A stretch of 64,000 nt of DNA, taken from Aristaeella hokkaidonensis (lineage in GTDB: Bacteria > Bacillota > Clostridia > Christensenellales > Aristaeellaceae). Both the position numbers and the translations under genes were made by a program. The notes beneath the pieces are model-generated. The model was not told where the DNA came from. It saw only the letters and a program-made list of their open reading frames with translations, and searched no databases. The stretch is from positions 2,294,001-2,358,000 of the forward strand of contig NZ_CP068393.1 in the NCBI RefSeq assembly GCF_018128945.1, in the 5' to 3' direction. How positions within the stretch are numbered: position 1 is the stretch's first letter; the number at the start of each line of letters is the position of its first letter. Below, piece after piece: positions 9,981 through 18,284 of this stretch.

Positions 9981-10613
9981 ATGTCTCAGCCCATGATCGC
10001 CCTGACCTTTGATGACGGCCCGAATACCGTCATTACGCCCTTGGTTCTGGATATCCTGAAGGAGAACGACGCCGTCGGCACCTTCTTCCTCATCGCCCAG
10101 AACATCACGCCCGAATCAGCGGAAATGGTCCGCCGGGCCGTTGCCCAGGGCTGCGATATTGAAAACCATTCCCTGACCCACGGCTTTATGGACAAGATGA
10201 CCGCTGAGGAAATCCGCGCTGAAGTGAAAGCCTGCACGGAACAGATCGTGGCCATCACCGGCCGGGAGCCCCAGTTCTTCCGTCCGCCCTTCATCGCCGT
10301 GAACCAGACCATGTATGACAACATCGACTACACCTTCATCTGCGGTGCCGGCTGTGAGGACTGGGTGCCCACCGTCTCCGCCGAAGAGCGGGCCGAGCGA
10401 GTCCTGGCCAACGCCGAAGATGGCCAGATCGTTCTCCTGCATGACATGCAGTGGAACATGAATACCGTGGAAGCGCTGAAAACCATCGTACCGGAACTGA
10501 AAAAGCGGGGCTACCGCTTCGTCACCTGCGCCCAGCTCTTCGCCGAAGCCGGCGTTACGCCCGTGCATGGACGGCTGTACTCCAATGTCTATCAAACCAT
10601 TGATAGACCATAA
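9981..10613 (+). CDS. Cytoplasmic-type polysaccharide deacetylase (NodB domain)
   Basis: 210 residues, essentially a bare CE4 domain: IALTFDDGPN (Asp pair), ENHSLTH (His ligands), FFRPPF and IVLLHD. Unlike the paralog at 7454 it has no signal peptide, so it either acts inside the cell or is exported by another route. The GGAGGA box sits 6 nt before the ATG. Monocistronic with its own promoter and downstream terminator. Confidence 0.92.
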   Translation: MSQPMIALTFDDGPNTVITPLVLDILKENDAVGTFFLIAQNITPESAEMVRRAVAQGCDIENHSLTHGFMDKMTAEEIRAEVKACTEQIVAITGREPQFFRPPFIAVNQTMYDNIDYTFICGAGCEDWVPTVSAEERAERVLANAEDGQIVLLHDMQWNMNTVEALKTIVPELKKRGYRFVTCAQLFAEAGVTPVHGRLYSNVYQTIDRP

Positions 10614-10640
10614 CAAGCATTTCTCCGAAATGCTTTAATG

Positions 10641-10787
10641 AATACTGAAAACTTAAAACTTAAGACTTAAAAATTCTATAGTCTGACCACCTTCCCAGAA
10701 ATTTAAATCAAGAAAATAGCTTCCGAACTCGGAAGCTATTTTTTCCACCATTTTTAAGTTTTCATTTTTCAGTTTTAAGTATTAATT
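10641..10787. repeat. Heptad-repeat inverted pair (ACTTAAA type) around a terminator
   Basis: Runs at about 10641-10674 (AACTTAA, GACTTAA) and 10749-10787 (TTTTAAG, TTTTCAG) are in opposite orientation and flank the bidirectional terminator at 10713-10744. Confidence 0.65.
10713..10744. terminator. Bidirectional terminator
   Basis: Stem AATAGCTTCC / GGAAGCTATT with T-runs on both sides, serving the convergent deacetylase (plus) and chromate-transporter (minus) genes. Confidence 0.85.
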
Positions 10788-10800
10788 GGAGGAATCATTA

Positions 10801-11364
10801 TCAGAAGATAATGATTCCGAGTATTGCTGATATTCCTATCAGCAGTATTGGTGATATTCCTTTTTTGAGTTTTTTGATCTTCCTGGATCCGAAGTAGATC
10901 ACCGCCAGCACAACAGCCAGGGCCAGGGGCCGCCAGTCCGCTTCCGCACCGGTCAGGGGCAGGATCGCGTTCTTATACAGCATATGGATGCCCACCGCTG
11001 TGATCACACCGATGACGCAGCTCTGCAGACCCCGCATCACAGCCTGGGCATACTTGTTGTTCAGCGTATGCTTCATGACTTCCATGATCAGCAGGATGAT
11101 CACAAAAGCGGGCAGGATGGAAGCCAGCGTGGCGATAATCGCGCCGGGGATGCCCGCCTGGCTGGTGCCCACATAGGTTGCCAGGTTAACCATGATCGGG
11201 CCGGGGGTGCTCTCGCTGACAGCGATCATGTCTGTCAGTATTTCCTCCGTCACCCAGCCGTAGGACAGTACCACTTCACGGATCAGCGGAATCGCGGCAT
11301 AGGCGCCGCCGAAGGAGAACAGGCCCACCTTCAGGAAGCCGATCAGCAGTTCCAGGTAAATCAT
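10801..11364 (-). CDS. Chromate transporter family protein, second half of a split pair
   Basis: 187 residues, single CHR domain with about six membrane segments. Motifs: LIGFLKVGLFSFGGAYAAIPLI and SESTPGPIMVNLATYVG. Full ChrA proteins carry two such domains fused; here they are separate genes, as in other short-chain CHR pairs, which probably form a heterodimer. The ATG overlaps the stop of the upstream gene by 4 nt. Substrate in anaerobes is uncertain; chromate export is only the family name. Confidence 0.9.
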   Translation of the reverse strand: MIYLELLIGFLKVGLFSFGGAYAAIPLIREVVLSYGWVTEEILTDMIAVSESTPGPIMVNLATYVGTSQAGIPGAIIATLASILPAFVIILLIMEVMKHTLNNKYAQAVMRGLQSCVIGVITAVGIHMLYKNAILPLTGAEADWRPLALAVVLAVIYFGSRKIKKLKKGISPILLIGISAILGIIIF

Positions 11365-11963
11365 GCCTGCTCACCGTCCTTTCCCTTGCGGTCCTGGACA
11401 AAGAACACAGCCACACTGATTGCCGCGGCTGCCAGCAGCAGCGTAATCGTGGAGATCTTCCAGGAGAAGACGCTGATCAGCACCGTCAGGATCAGGGCCG
11501 CGACCAGCAGGATGATCCGGATGGGCTCCTTCGGCATTTTCTTTGCCATGCGGATACCCACGTCCAGGATCAGCAGACCCACCGCCACCCGGATGCCCCG
11601 GAAGGCGCTGGCCACCCAGGCGATCTCCAGGAACTTATCCAGGAACATGGAAATGACCCAGATGATAATGAAGGACGGCAGCACCACACCCAGCGTGGCC
11701 GCGATGGAACCCCAGATGCCCTTCTGCTTGAAGCCCACAAACGTGGCACAGTTGATGGCCACCGGACCCGGCGTGCTTTCCGCAATGACGGTCACGTTCA
11801 CCAGGTCCTCATGGGTAATCCAGTGCTTCTTTTCCACGCAGATGTTCTCGATGACGGAGATCATCGCGTACCCTCCGCCGAAGGTGAACGCCCCGATCCT
11901 GAAAAAGGTCAGGAATAAATCCCAAAGCATGCTATCCTCTCCCGCATACAATTCTTTTGACAT
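11361..11963 (-). CDS. Chromate transporter family protein, first half of a split pair
   Basis: 200 residues with one CHR domain: FFRIGAFTFGGGYAMISVI and AESTPGPVAINCATFVG near the N-terminus. I start at the ATG at 11961-11963, which has AAGGAG about 9 nt upstream; the ATG at 11928-11930 (MLWDLF) also has an AGAGGA box and matches where most family members begin, so either could be used. Forms a two-gene operon with the other half, divergent from the methyltransferase at 12053. Confidence 0.9.
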   Translation of the reverse strand: MSKELYAGEDSMLWDLFLTFFRIGAFTFGGGYAMISVIENICVEKKHWITHEDLVNVTVIAESTPGPVAINCATFVGFKQKGIWGSIAATLGVVLPSFIIIWVISMFLDKFLEIAWVASAFRGIRVAVGLLILDVGIRMAKKMPKEPIRIILLVAALILTVLISVFSWKISTITLLLAAAAISVAVFFVQDRKGKDGEQA

Positions 11964-12052
11964 TATATCATCACTCCTTTCCCTCCGCCACATTTCGTGA
12001 TATCATGGAGTCCACATTTTTCAAGTCTAAAACCAAAGGAGATGAGCCATCC

Positions 12053-12907
12053 GTGAGCACCAACAATATCTGGTCTGATAACATCCAGGGCGTGATGACG
12101 TTGTACCTGAGCCGCCAGCTGAGATTCGACGACATGTTCTTTGATCAGTATCAGAAGGCCTTCGGGCTGGACCGGCATGCGGACCTGAAGATCCTGGAAA
12201 TCGGCTGCGGCCCCGGAGCCCTCGCTGCCGCCCTGCACAGATGGTATCCCAACGCGAAGATCACCGCCATGGACCGGGACAGTCAGTTCGTGGCCTTCGG
12301 CCGGGAAAACATCCCCGGGGTTGAATTCCTGGAAGGCGACGCCACCGCTCTCCCCTTTGATGACAACTCCTTTGACGTCACCATTTCCAATACCGTGCAG
12401 GAGCACGTAGAGCCCTCCGCCTTCTGGGGAGAACAGCGGCGGGTCCTGAAGCCCGGCGGCATCTGCCTCTGCCTCTCCGCCCGGAAAGGCCTGCACAGCA
12501 CAGCGCTCTGCCTGGAGACCACTGCCGCTGAGGAAGCTTTCTGGAACAGCCTTCCGGAAGACGAGGATCCCCGGGAAAAGTACGGCGTCTGCAAATACCC
12601 CATGTCTGAAGCCGGTATCCCCGCCTCTGCGGAGCAGAACGGTTTCCGCAGCGTCTCCACCGGATACGCGGTCATCGATCTTACGCCGGATGCCCCGAAA
12701 TATCCCGCTGAGATGGCTGAACGGATGATCGAGGCGCAGCGCCAGAATGACCTGGAGGCCATCGCCTCCGTCCATGCGGAAAACGACAAGGAAGCTATTG
12801 CCGCCATCAACGCCAAATACGACGAGCGTCTCCGCCTCTACCGGGAAGGCATCCGCCTGTGGGACACATCCGTGTCCATCACCATGATCGTCCGTGGGGA
12901 AAAATAA
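12053..12907 (+). CDS. Class I SAM-dependent methyltransferase
   Basis: 284 residues. Motif I LEIGCGPGALAAAL, acidic strand-2 end AMDRDSQF, motif II DATALPFDDNSFDVTISN and an RRVLKPGGICLC post-II loop define a UbiE/Methyltransf_11-type enzyme. Start chosen as GTG at 12053 because AAGGAG lies 11 nt before it; the open frame extends further upstream but without a ribosome binding site. It lies 22 nt upstream of the diaminopropionate ammonia-lyase, so it is probably in the same operon. Substrate unknown. Confidence 0.85.
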   Translation: MSTNNIWSDNIQGVMTLYLSRQLRFDDMFFDQYQKAFGLDRHADLKILEIGCGPGALAAALHRWYPNAKITAMDRDSQFVAFGRENIPGVEFLEGDATALPFDDNSFDVTISNTVQEHVEPSAFWGEQRRVLKPGGICLCLSARKGLHSTALCLETTAAEEAFWNSLPEDEDPREKYGVCKYPMSEAGIPASAEQNGFRSVSTGYAVIDLTPDAPKYPAEMAERMIEAQRQNDLEAIASVHAENDKEAIAAINAKYDERLRLYREGIRLWDTSVSITMIVRGEK

Positions 12908-12929
12908 AAAGACAAGGAGCAAAGCCGCT

Positions 12930-14111
12930 GTGAAAGAACTACATTTCGACCGGATCAGCGTCCTGAGTCAGGAGCCTGTTCCCAACGGGGATATAGCCAC
13001 CTTCTCTGATGCAAAGGCAGCGGAGACCCTCCGTTTCCACAGAAGCATCCCGGTTTATGCTGAAACCCGGCTTGTCTCCATGCAAAGCCTGGCCGAACAG
13101 GCACAGGTCAGGGCGATATTCGTCAAGGACGAATCATCCCGTTTCGGCCTCAAGGCCTTCAAGGGACTGGGCGGAAGCTACTGCATGTTCCGCATCCTCT
13201 GCGAACGGTTCGGCCTGAACCCGGCGGAAGCGGATTATACTTCCTTCCTCCGGGAGGATATCCGGAAGGCCTGCGGGGAAATCACCTTTGCCACCGCCAC
13301 GGACGGCAACCACGGCAAGGGCGTCTCCTGGGCGGCGAAGCTGTTCGGCTGCAAGGCCCGGGTGTTCATGCCGAAGGGAACCGTGGAGGCCAGGCGCCTG
13401 GCCATTGAGGAAGCCGGTTCCGCCATCGCGGAAATCACAGAATGGAACTATGACCACACAGTGCGGTATGCTGCCTCCCTGGCAGAACAGAACGGCTGGA
13501 TCCTGATCCAGGATACCGCCTGGGACGGCTATGAGCAGTATCCGGCCTGGATCATTGAAGGCTACCTGACCCTGGCGGCAGAAGCCGTCAGCCAGATGAA
13601 CGGCCTTTCCCCGACACACATTTTCCTGCAGGCCGGCGTCGGCTCCATGGCCGCCGGAATCGAGGCCTATTTCATCAACCTGAATAAAGAAAACCCGCCG
13701 CTGGTCTCTATCGTGGAGCCTAAAGCATCCGCCTGCATCTATGAGTCCGCGCTGGCCGGAGACGGAAAAGCCCATACCGTCGCCGGGAATCCTGTCACCA
13801 TCATGGCCGGGCTGAACTGCGGGACGCCCTGCAGCACCATCTGGCCCATTCTCCGGGACTGCTCCGCTTATTTCTGCGCCTGCGATGACGCGGTCACGGA
13901 GCAGGGTATGCGCGCCTACGCGCACCCTGCCGGAACGGATACCGCCGTCGTTTCCGGGGAGTCCGGCGCCGTCACCTACGGATTGCTGCTGTCCATCCTG
14001 GAGTCAGAAGAACTCCGTTCCCTGTTCCGGATCAACAAAGATTCCGTCGTGCTCCTGATCAGCACCGAAGGCGATACGGATCCCGACGGATACAGGAGGG
14101 TTGTGGAATGA
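12930..14111 (+). CDS. dpaL: Diaminopropionate ammonia-lyase
   Basis: PLP-dependent enzyme converting 2,3-diaminopropionate to pyruvate and two ammonia, 393 residues. PLP lysine is Lys78 in RFGLKAFKGLGGSY; the fold-type II phosphate loop is AGVGSMAAG, with TFATATDGNHGKGVSWAA upstream. These match the DpaL/YgeX family closely. GTG start at 12930 with AAGGAG 11 nt upstream. The next gene begins within its stop codon. DpaL with a small membrane protein suggests uptake or degradation of diaminopropionate or a related beta-amino compound. Confidence 0.92.
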   Translation: MKELHFDRISVLSQEPVPNGDIATFSDAKAAETLRFHRSIPVYAETRLVSMQSLAEQAQVRAIFVKDESSRFGLKAFKGLGGSYCMFRILCERFGLNPAEADYTSFLREDIRKACGEITFATATDGNHGKGVSWAAKLFGCKARVFMPKGTVEARRLAIEEAGSAIAEITEWNYDHTVRYAASLAEQNGWILIQDTAWDGYEQYPAWIIEGYLTLAAEAVSQMNGLSPTHIFLQAGVGSMAAGIEAYFINLNKENPPLVSIVEPKASACIYESALAGDGKAHTVAGNPVTIMAGLNCGTPCSTIWPILRDCSAYFCACDDAVTEQGMRAYAHPAGTDTAVVSGESGAVTYGLLLSILESEELRSLFRINKDSVVLLISTEGDTDPDGYRRVVE

Positions 14112-14746
14112 TAAAGCAAGTCAGGCAGTACGGCATTTTCCTGATCGGCCTGTTCATCGCAGCCCTGGGAGTCGCTTTTTCCACCAAAGCCGGGCTCGGC
14201 ACCTCACCGGTAGCCTCCGTACCTTATACCGTATCACTGGTTCTTACGCAGCTTTCCTTCGGCTGGTGGATGATCATCATGAGCCTCATCCAGATCCTGG
14301 TGCAGGTGCTTCTGCTCCGGAAAAAGTGCAAACCCTTTGAGATTCTGGTGCAGGTTATTGTCGCCTTTGTTTACGGTTCCCTGACCGACTTCTGCTGCGG
14401 CCTGCTGCAGGGCCTGAACCCGGTTTCCTATCCGGCCCGGTTTGCCCTGATGCTGGTTGGCTGTGTGGTGCTTGGCCTGGGTATCTGGATCCAGTACAAG
14501 GGTGGCGCAGCCATGCTGGCCGGTGAAGCCATGAACCGGGCGATCAGCCAGGTTACCGGCAAGCGCTATGAGAATATCAAGATTTTCTTTGACGTGTTCT
14601 ATATTGTGGTCTCCGGGATCCTCTCCCTGGTCTTCCTCGGAAAGTTCGCCGGAGTCCGGGAAGGCAGCATCATCGCGGCGCTGCTGATTGGGAATATTAT
14701 TAAATGCTATAACAAACTATATAACAGATTCTGCAAAAAAGCCTGA
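14108..14746 (+). CDS. YczE/YitT-like membrane protein (DUF6198-type)
   Basis: 212 residues with five to six membrane segments. The N-terminal FLIGLFIAALGVAFSTKAGLGTSPVASVPY is characteristic of the YczE/YyaS/DUF6198 integral membrane family. ATG overlaps the dpaL stop by 4 nt (ATGA), so it is translationally coupled and probably functions with the ammonia-lyase, for example as transporter; the family has no firmly assigned substrate. Confidence 0.85.
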   Translation: MIKQVRQYGIFLIGLFIAALGVAFSTKAGLGTSPVASVPYTVSLVLTQLSFGWWMIIMSLIQILVQVLLLRKKCKPFEILVQVIVAFVYGSLTDFCCGLLQGLNPVSYPARFALMLVGCVVLGLGIWIQYKGGAAMLAGEAMNRAISQVTGKRYENIKIFFDVFYIVVSGILSLVFLGKFAGVREGSIIAALLIGNIIKCYNKLYNRFCKKA

Positions 14747-14757
14747 CTGACAAAAAG

Positions 14758-14819
14758 GCGGCAAGTGCGTGACTGCTGTGACTGAAAGTCTGTCCCACTG
14801 TCATACACTTGCCGCTTTT
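14758..14819 (+). terminator. Terminator with a REP-like insert in its loop
   Basis: Outer stem GCGGCAAGTG (14758-14767) / CACTTGCCGC (14806-14815) followed by TTTT. The 38-nt loop contains TGACTGAAAGTCTGTCCCAC, which matches in reverse complement the inner part of the long hairpin at 15281. Confidence 0.75.
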
Positions 14820-14834
14820 GTTATGTGTACGATA

Positions 14835-15203
14835 TTATTCCGCGACCTCGTACCCTGCTGCACTCAGCACAGCCAGGGCTTTTTCGTAGTTCTCTTCTTT
14901 TACAAGCACATAATCCGTATTGTAGGTGGATACGGCGAAGATGCCGATCTTGTTTTCCGCCAGGATGGCGGTAATCGGAGCCAGGATCCCGATCAGGGAA
15001 AAGTCCAGTGTTCCCTCAATCCGGAATCCCCGCCATCCGTCTTCCCGGGCGATGGTATTTGCCGGGGTACTTTCCGTCCTGCACACCAGGGAAAGCTCCT
15101 CATCCGTCCTGCCGATAAAATAGAAATCCGCGTTCAGGTCAATGTGCTCCGTGGAGTCCAGCTTGCACACCGTCAGCGCATATGGCAGTTTCTTCAGCTT
15201 CAT
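14835..15203 (-). CDS. ACT-domain protein (CASTOR/GATS-like double ACT)
   Basis: 122 residues. The pattern YALTVCKLDSTEHIDLNADFYFIGRTDEELSLVC followed by LDFSLIGILAPITAILAENKIGIFAVSTYNTDYVLV is that of the small bacterial double-ACT proteins related to CASTOR, which bind amino acids. It has no catalytic domain, so a sensor or allosteric role is likely. AAGGAAG precedes the ATG at 15203. Its 3' end faces the terminator of the dpaL operon. Confidence 0.85.
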   Translation of the reverse strand: MKLKKLPYALTVCKLDSTEHIDLNADFYFIGRTDEELSLVCRTESTPANTIAREDGWRGFRIEGTLDFSLIGILAPITAILAENKIGIFAVSTYNTDYVLVKEENYEKALAVLSAAGYEVAE

Positions 15204-15280
15204 GTTTGTTCCCGCTTCCTTCTTTGATTAAAGGTATTATACAGGGAGATCAACCGTGCCTGCAAGAAAATCGCGCGGGC

Positions 15281-15362
15281 ACGTGACAGGGGGACAGACT
15301 TTCAGTCACATTCTTTTTCAAGAATAGTGACAGAGAGTCAGTCCCCAGCAGTCACATGCTCC
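15281..15362. repeat. Long REP-like hairpin
   Basis: Imperfect palindrome of about 80 nt: GTGACAGGGGGACAGAC ... AGTCAGTCCCCAGCAGTCAC, with an inner ATTCTT/AAGAAT stem. The outer arms (CGCGCGGGCA / TGCTCCGCGCG) extend it. A sister copy lies at 33418, and in both places a variable-stem hairpin array follows at once. Confidence 0.75.
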
Positions 15363-15369
15363 GCGCGAA

Positions 15370-15474
15370 GTTACTATCACATTCGCCTCTGGCGAATATT
15401 TCACATTTGACGAAGTCAAATATTTCATATGGATCGAAGATCCATATTTCACATCGCGAAGCGATATTTCATTG
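15370..15474. repeat. Variable-stem hairpin array B
   Basis: Four hairpins: TTCGCC-TCT-GGCGAA, TTTGAC-GAA-GTCAAA, ATGGATC-GAA-GATCCAT and TCGC-GAA-GCGA, joined by TATTTCACA and ending ATATTTCATT two bases from the stop codon of the aldo/keto reductase (minus). Confidence 0.85.
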
Positions 15475-15476
15475 CG

Positions 15477-16406
15477 TCAGGGAAGGAACTTTCCAGACGC
15501 CAGATACAGCTGGTACCATTCCTGGTGTGTCAGTTCCACATTCGCCGCGGCACAGATCTCTTTCAGGTGCTGCGGATTCATGGTGCCCGCGATGGCCTGC
15601 ATCTTTGCCGGATGGCGCAGGATCCACGCGATGGCAATGGCGGTCTTCGTCACGCCGTATTTTTCTCCCAGCTCGCCCAGCACCTTGTTCAGTTCCGGGA
15701 AGTCCGGATGATCCACGAAGCAGCCGCCGAACATGCCGAACTGCAGCGGAGACCAGGCCTGGATCGTGATGTCGTGCAGGCGGCAATAGTCCAGCACGCC
15801 GTTGTCCCGGCTGATGGACCGGTCGGTGGTCAGGTTGTTCAGATACAGGCCGCCGTCAATCAGCTGGCTCTGATCCAGGGAGAACTGCAGCTGGTTGAAT
15901 ACCAGGGGCTGCTTCACATACTTCTTCAGTAGTTCCAGCTGTCCGGGCGTCACGTTGCTCACGCCGAAATGCCGCACCTTGCCGCTTGCCGCCAGCTTGT
16001 CAAAGGCTTCCGCCACCTCTTCCGGATCAAACAGCAGGTCCGGGCGGTGGAGCAGCAGGGCATCCAGGTAGTCGGTCTTCAGCCGGCGCAGGCTCGCCTC
16101 GGCGTTTTCCACGATATAGTCCCTGCTCCAGTTGAACTCTCTCGGATCCCTGCTGATACCGCACTTGCTCTGCAGGTATACGTCCTCCCGCTTCAGGCCG
16201 GTCAGCGGGAACGCGTCGCCGAAGCGCTTTTCCGCCTCGCCGTCCTTGCCGTAGCAGGTGGCGTGGTCAAAGAAGTTGACGCCCTCTTCCACCGCGGTGC
16301 GGATCATGTCCGCCGCCTTCTGCGTATCCAGTGAGGGCATGCGCATGCAGCCCAGGATAACCGCGGAGATATTCTGCGGTCCGTTCTTCACATTGATGTA
16401 TTTCAT
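15477..16406 (-). CDS. Aldo/keto reductase
   Basis: 309-residue TIM-barrel oxidoreductase (NADPH-dependent carbonyl reduction). Catalytic tetrad signatures: NFFDHATCYG (Asp and Tyr), LQSKCG (Lys) and LLHRPD (His), with the C-terminal cofactor segment AIAGTMNPQHL. Resembles YdhF-type general aldo/keto reductases. The ATG overlaps the stop of the VOC-protein gene by 4 nt, so the pair is coupled. Physiological substrate unknown. Confidence 0.93.
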   Translation of the reverse strand: MKYINVKNGPQNISAVILGCMRMPSLDTQKAADMIRTAVEEGVNFFDHATCYGKDGEAEKRFGDAFPLTGLKREDVYLQSKCGISRDPREFNWSRDYIVENAEASLRRLKTDYLDALLLHRPDLLFDPEEVAEAFDKLAASGKVRHFGVSNVTPGQLELLKKYVKQPLVFNQLQFSLDQSQLIDGGLYLNNLTTDRSISRDNGVLDYCRLHDITIQAWSPLQFGMFGGCFVDHPDFPELNKVLGELGEKYGVTKTAIAIAWILRHPAKMQAIAGTMNPQHLKEICAAANVELTHQEWYQLYLASGKFLP

Positions 16407-16894
16407 TTAGCTTCCCTCCTCCGGCTGTCCCCGGGCGCGTAGCTTTCCAGCAGTTCGATAATACACTTCAGGTCCGGGGCATCCAGGTAATTGTATTCCC
16501 CGTTTCCGTCTCCGTAAGTGCCGTGCTGCACCAGCCGCAGGCCCGCTGCCTCGGCGTTGGCCACCTGCGCGGCGGAGTCTTTCACCTGGAAGGCCAGGTG
16601 GTGCATGCCTTCGCCATGCTCGTTCAGGAAGTTCCGCCAGGTGGAAGGCTCCTCGTTGGGCTGGATCAGCTCAATCTGCAGTCCCGGGTTCACGTCAATG
16701 AACGCCAGCAGGGAATTCGCCTTCGGCGCGGGCTTTCCCTCAAAGACGGTCTGCATGACCTCATAATCGCCGCAGGGCTGCGTTTCCGGCACGTCCACGC
16801 CGAGGAATTCCGCCCACTTTCTCTTCGTTTCCTCAATATCTTTGACAATGAATCCAACCTGGGCTACCAGATGGGTTCCCACAACACCGGCCAT
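16403..16894 (-). CDS. VOC (glyoxalase/bleomycin-resistance) family protein
   Basis: 163 residues with two beta-alpha-beta-beta-beta modules: VAQVGFIVKDIEETKRKWAEFLG at the N-terminus and GEGMHHLAFQVKDSAAQVANAEAAGL in the middle. The HHLAF histidine and the C-terminal Glu (CIIELLE) are the usual metal ligands. Sequence resembles methylmalonyl-CoA epimerase-like VOC proteins, but also lactoylglutathione lyases; the substrate cannot be fixed. Start ATG at 16892-16894 has AAGGAGGAG upstream; the longer frame lacks one. Confidence 0.88.
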   Translation of the reverse strand: MAGVVGTHLVAQVGFIVKDIEETKRKWAEFLGVDVPETQPCGDYEVMQTVFEGKPAPKANSLLAFIDVNPGLQIELIQPNEEPSTWRNFLNEHGEGMHHLAFQVKDSAAQVANAEAAGLRLVQHGTYGDGNGEYNYLDAPDLKCIIELLESYAPGDSRRREAK

Positions 16895-17030
16895 TTTATC
16901 TCCTCCTTCTGCTTTCCGGAGCGCCTTTTTTTCTGCTGTCAGTATACCGTTCCTGACCGCTGTCCCGCTTCTCATTTTTTGACCGGCCGCCCTTCATTTT
17001 TTGCGTCGTTTTTTCGTGCAGAACAAAAAC

Positions 17031-17061
17031 TTGACATGGAGTACGCTTCAAGGCATAGCAT
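17031..17061 (+). promoter_or_regulatory. Possible azlC promoter
   Basis: A perfect TTGACA at 17031 is followed by a weak -10 region (TAGCAT at 17056-17061, 19-bp spacer, or ATAGCA with 18 bp). Confidence 0.4.
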
Positions 17062-17119
17062 AGGGTGAAATCGCGGAGCGGAAATCCTGTCCCTCCGCCG
17101 AAAGGAACCGTTCTTTCGG

Positions 17120-17812
17120 ATGAAGACTGTCAAAGCTGCTTTTGTCAAATCCCTGCCGGTCATGGCGGGATACGTTATCCTGGGCATCGGGTTCGGCATC
17201 CTCGCCTGGAACGGCGGGTACGGCCTGCCCTGGGTCCTGGCCATGAGCCTGCTGATTTACGCGGGCTCCATGCAATATGTGGGCGTCGGCCTGCTGGCCG
17301 GCGGCGCCTCTGTGCTCACCGTAATTCTGACCACGATCATGGTCAACGCCCGGCACCTTTTCTACAGCATTTCCATGTTCGGCCACTACAAGGACGCCGG
17401 ACGATACAAACCCTATCTCATTTTCGGCCTGACCGACGAAACCTATTCCCTGCTCTGCGACGGGAAAACCCCGGAGGGCACGGATCCGCACCGGTTCCGC
17501 TTCCTGGTTTCCCTCTTCAACCAGTCCTACTGGGTGCTGGGCAGCATCCTGGGCAGCCTCGCGGGCAGCGTGCTTCCCTTCTCCGCCGCAGGCATTGAGT
17601 TTTCCATGACTGCCCTGTTCATCGCGTCCTTCACGGAGCAGTGGATCGAAACAAAGGATCGCCTGCCTGCCCTCACCGGCCTGCTGGGCACCCTGCTGTG
17701 CCTGCTGGTCTTCGGGCCGGAAGGCTTCCTGATCCCCGCCATGTGCCTGATCACCCTGCTGCTGACCCTGTTCAGGAGCACGATCTCCGCCGGAAGGAAG
17801 GTGAGCGAATGA
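17120..17812 (+). CDS. azlC: AzlC-family branched-chain amino acid exporter, large subunit
   Basis: 230 residues with about seven membrane segments. AzlC hallmarks: LPVMAGYVILGIGFGILA, LLIYAGSMQYVGVGLLAGGAS, and TIMVNARHLFYSISMFGHY. Works with AzlD as the large subunit of a branched-chain amino acid (and azaleucine) exporter of the cytoplasmic membrane. The AAAGGAA ribosome binding site is caught in a small hairpin (CCGAAAG / CTTTCGG, 17098-17119) that ends at the start codon, hinting at translational control. Stop overlaps the azlD start by 4 nt. Confidence 0.93.
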   Translation: MKTVKAAFVKSLPVMAGYVILGIGFGILAWNGGYGLPWVLAMSLLIYAGSMQYVGVGLLAGGASVLTVILTTIMVNARHLFYSISMFGHYKDAGRYKPYLIFGLTDETYSLLCDGKTPEGTDPHRFRFLVSLFNQSYWVLGSILGSLAGSVLPFSAAGIEFSMTALFIASFTEQWIETKDRLPALTGLLGTLLCLLVFGPEGFLIPAMCLITLLLTLFRSTISAGRKVSE

Positions 17813-18129
17813 GCGTCTCCCATTCCGCCGTCCTGGTGGCGGTCATGTCCCTGGTGACCATCCTGCTCCGGGCGCTTCCCTTCCTGGTTTTCCGGAAGAA
17901 AACCCCGGACTATATTGCCTACCTGGGCAAGGTGCTTCCCCCGGCCATCATCGGCATGCTGGTGATCTACTGCCTCAAGGATACAAAAATCAGCTCCGCG
18001 CCTTTCGGCGTTCCGGAGCTGATCTCTGCCCTGCTGGTGGTTCTCCTGCAGGCCTGGAAAAGGAATGTGCTGGTGAGTATCCTGGCAGGAACGGTATGCT
18101 ATATGGCACTGATACACTTTGTATTCTAA
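17809..18129 (+). CDS. azlD: AzlD-family branched-chain amino acid exporter, small subunit
   Basis: 106 residues, about four membrane segments: SLVTILLRALPFLVFRKK, YIAYLGKVLPPAIIGMLVIYCLKD and ISALLVVLLQAWKRNVLVSILAGT are typical AzlD. The ATG at 17809 lies within the azlC stop (ATGA); a longer frame that begins inside azlC is not the gene. Directly followed by a heptad repeat. Confidence 0.93.
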   Translation: MSVSHSAVLVAVMSLVTILLRALPFLVFRKKTPDYIAYLGKVLPPAIIGMLVIYCLKDTKISSAPFGVPELISALLVVLLQAWKRNVLVSILAGTVCYMALIHFVF

Positions 18130-18160
18130 TTCAGAATTATGAATTCAGAATTCAGAATTA
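18129..18160. repeat. Heptad repeat, AATTCAG type
   Basis: Run of AATTCAG/AATTATG units starting in the azlD stop codon. Confidence 0.65.
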
Positions 18161-18218
18161 TTACTCTGATTAACCAATCTGCCTGTGAGTCTTCATAATG
18201 ATTCACGTTGCAGCTCTG

Positions 18219-18270
18219 TGTCATTCCGACTGAAGGCGCAGCCGTAATGGAGGAATCCCTTGCTACGTCC
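18219..18270. repeat. Partial TGTCATTCCG element
   Basis: Matches the reverse complement of the right half of the element at 4188 (shared GGCGCAGCCGTA and TGGAGGAATCCCTT blocks) but has no second terminus; it is cut off near the 3' end of the peroxidase gene. Confidence 0.6.
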
Positions 18271-18284
18271 GGAGGACGCCGATA

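Noticed and set aside
12894..12930. ATG at 12894 as dpaL start
   Set aside because: Overlaps the methyltransferase end and lacks a ribosome binding site; GTG at 12930 has AAGGAG.
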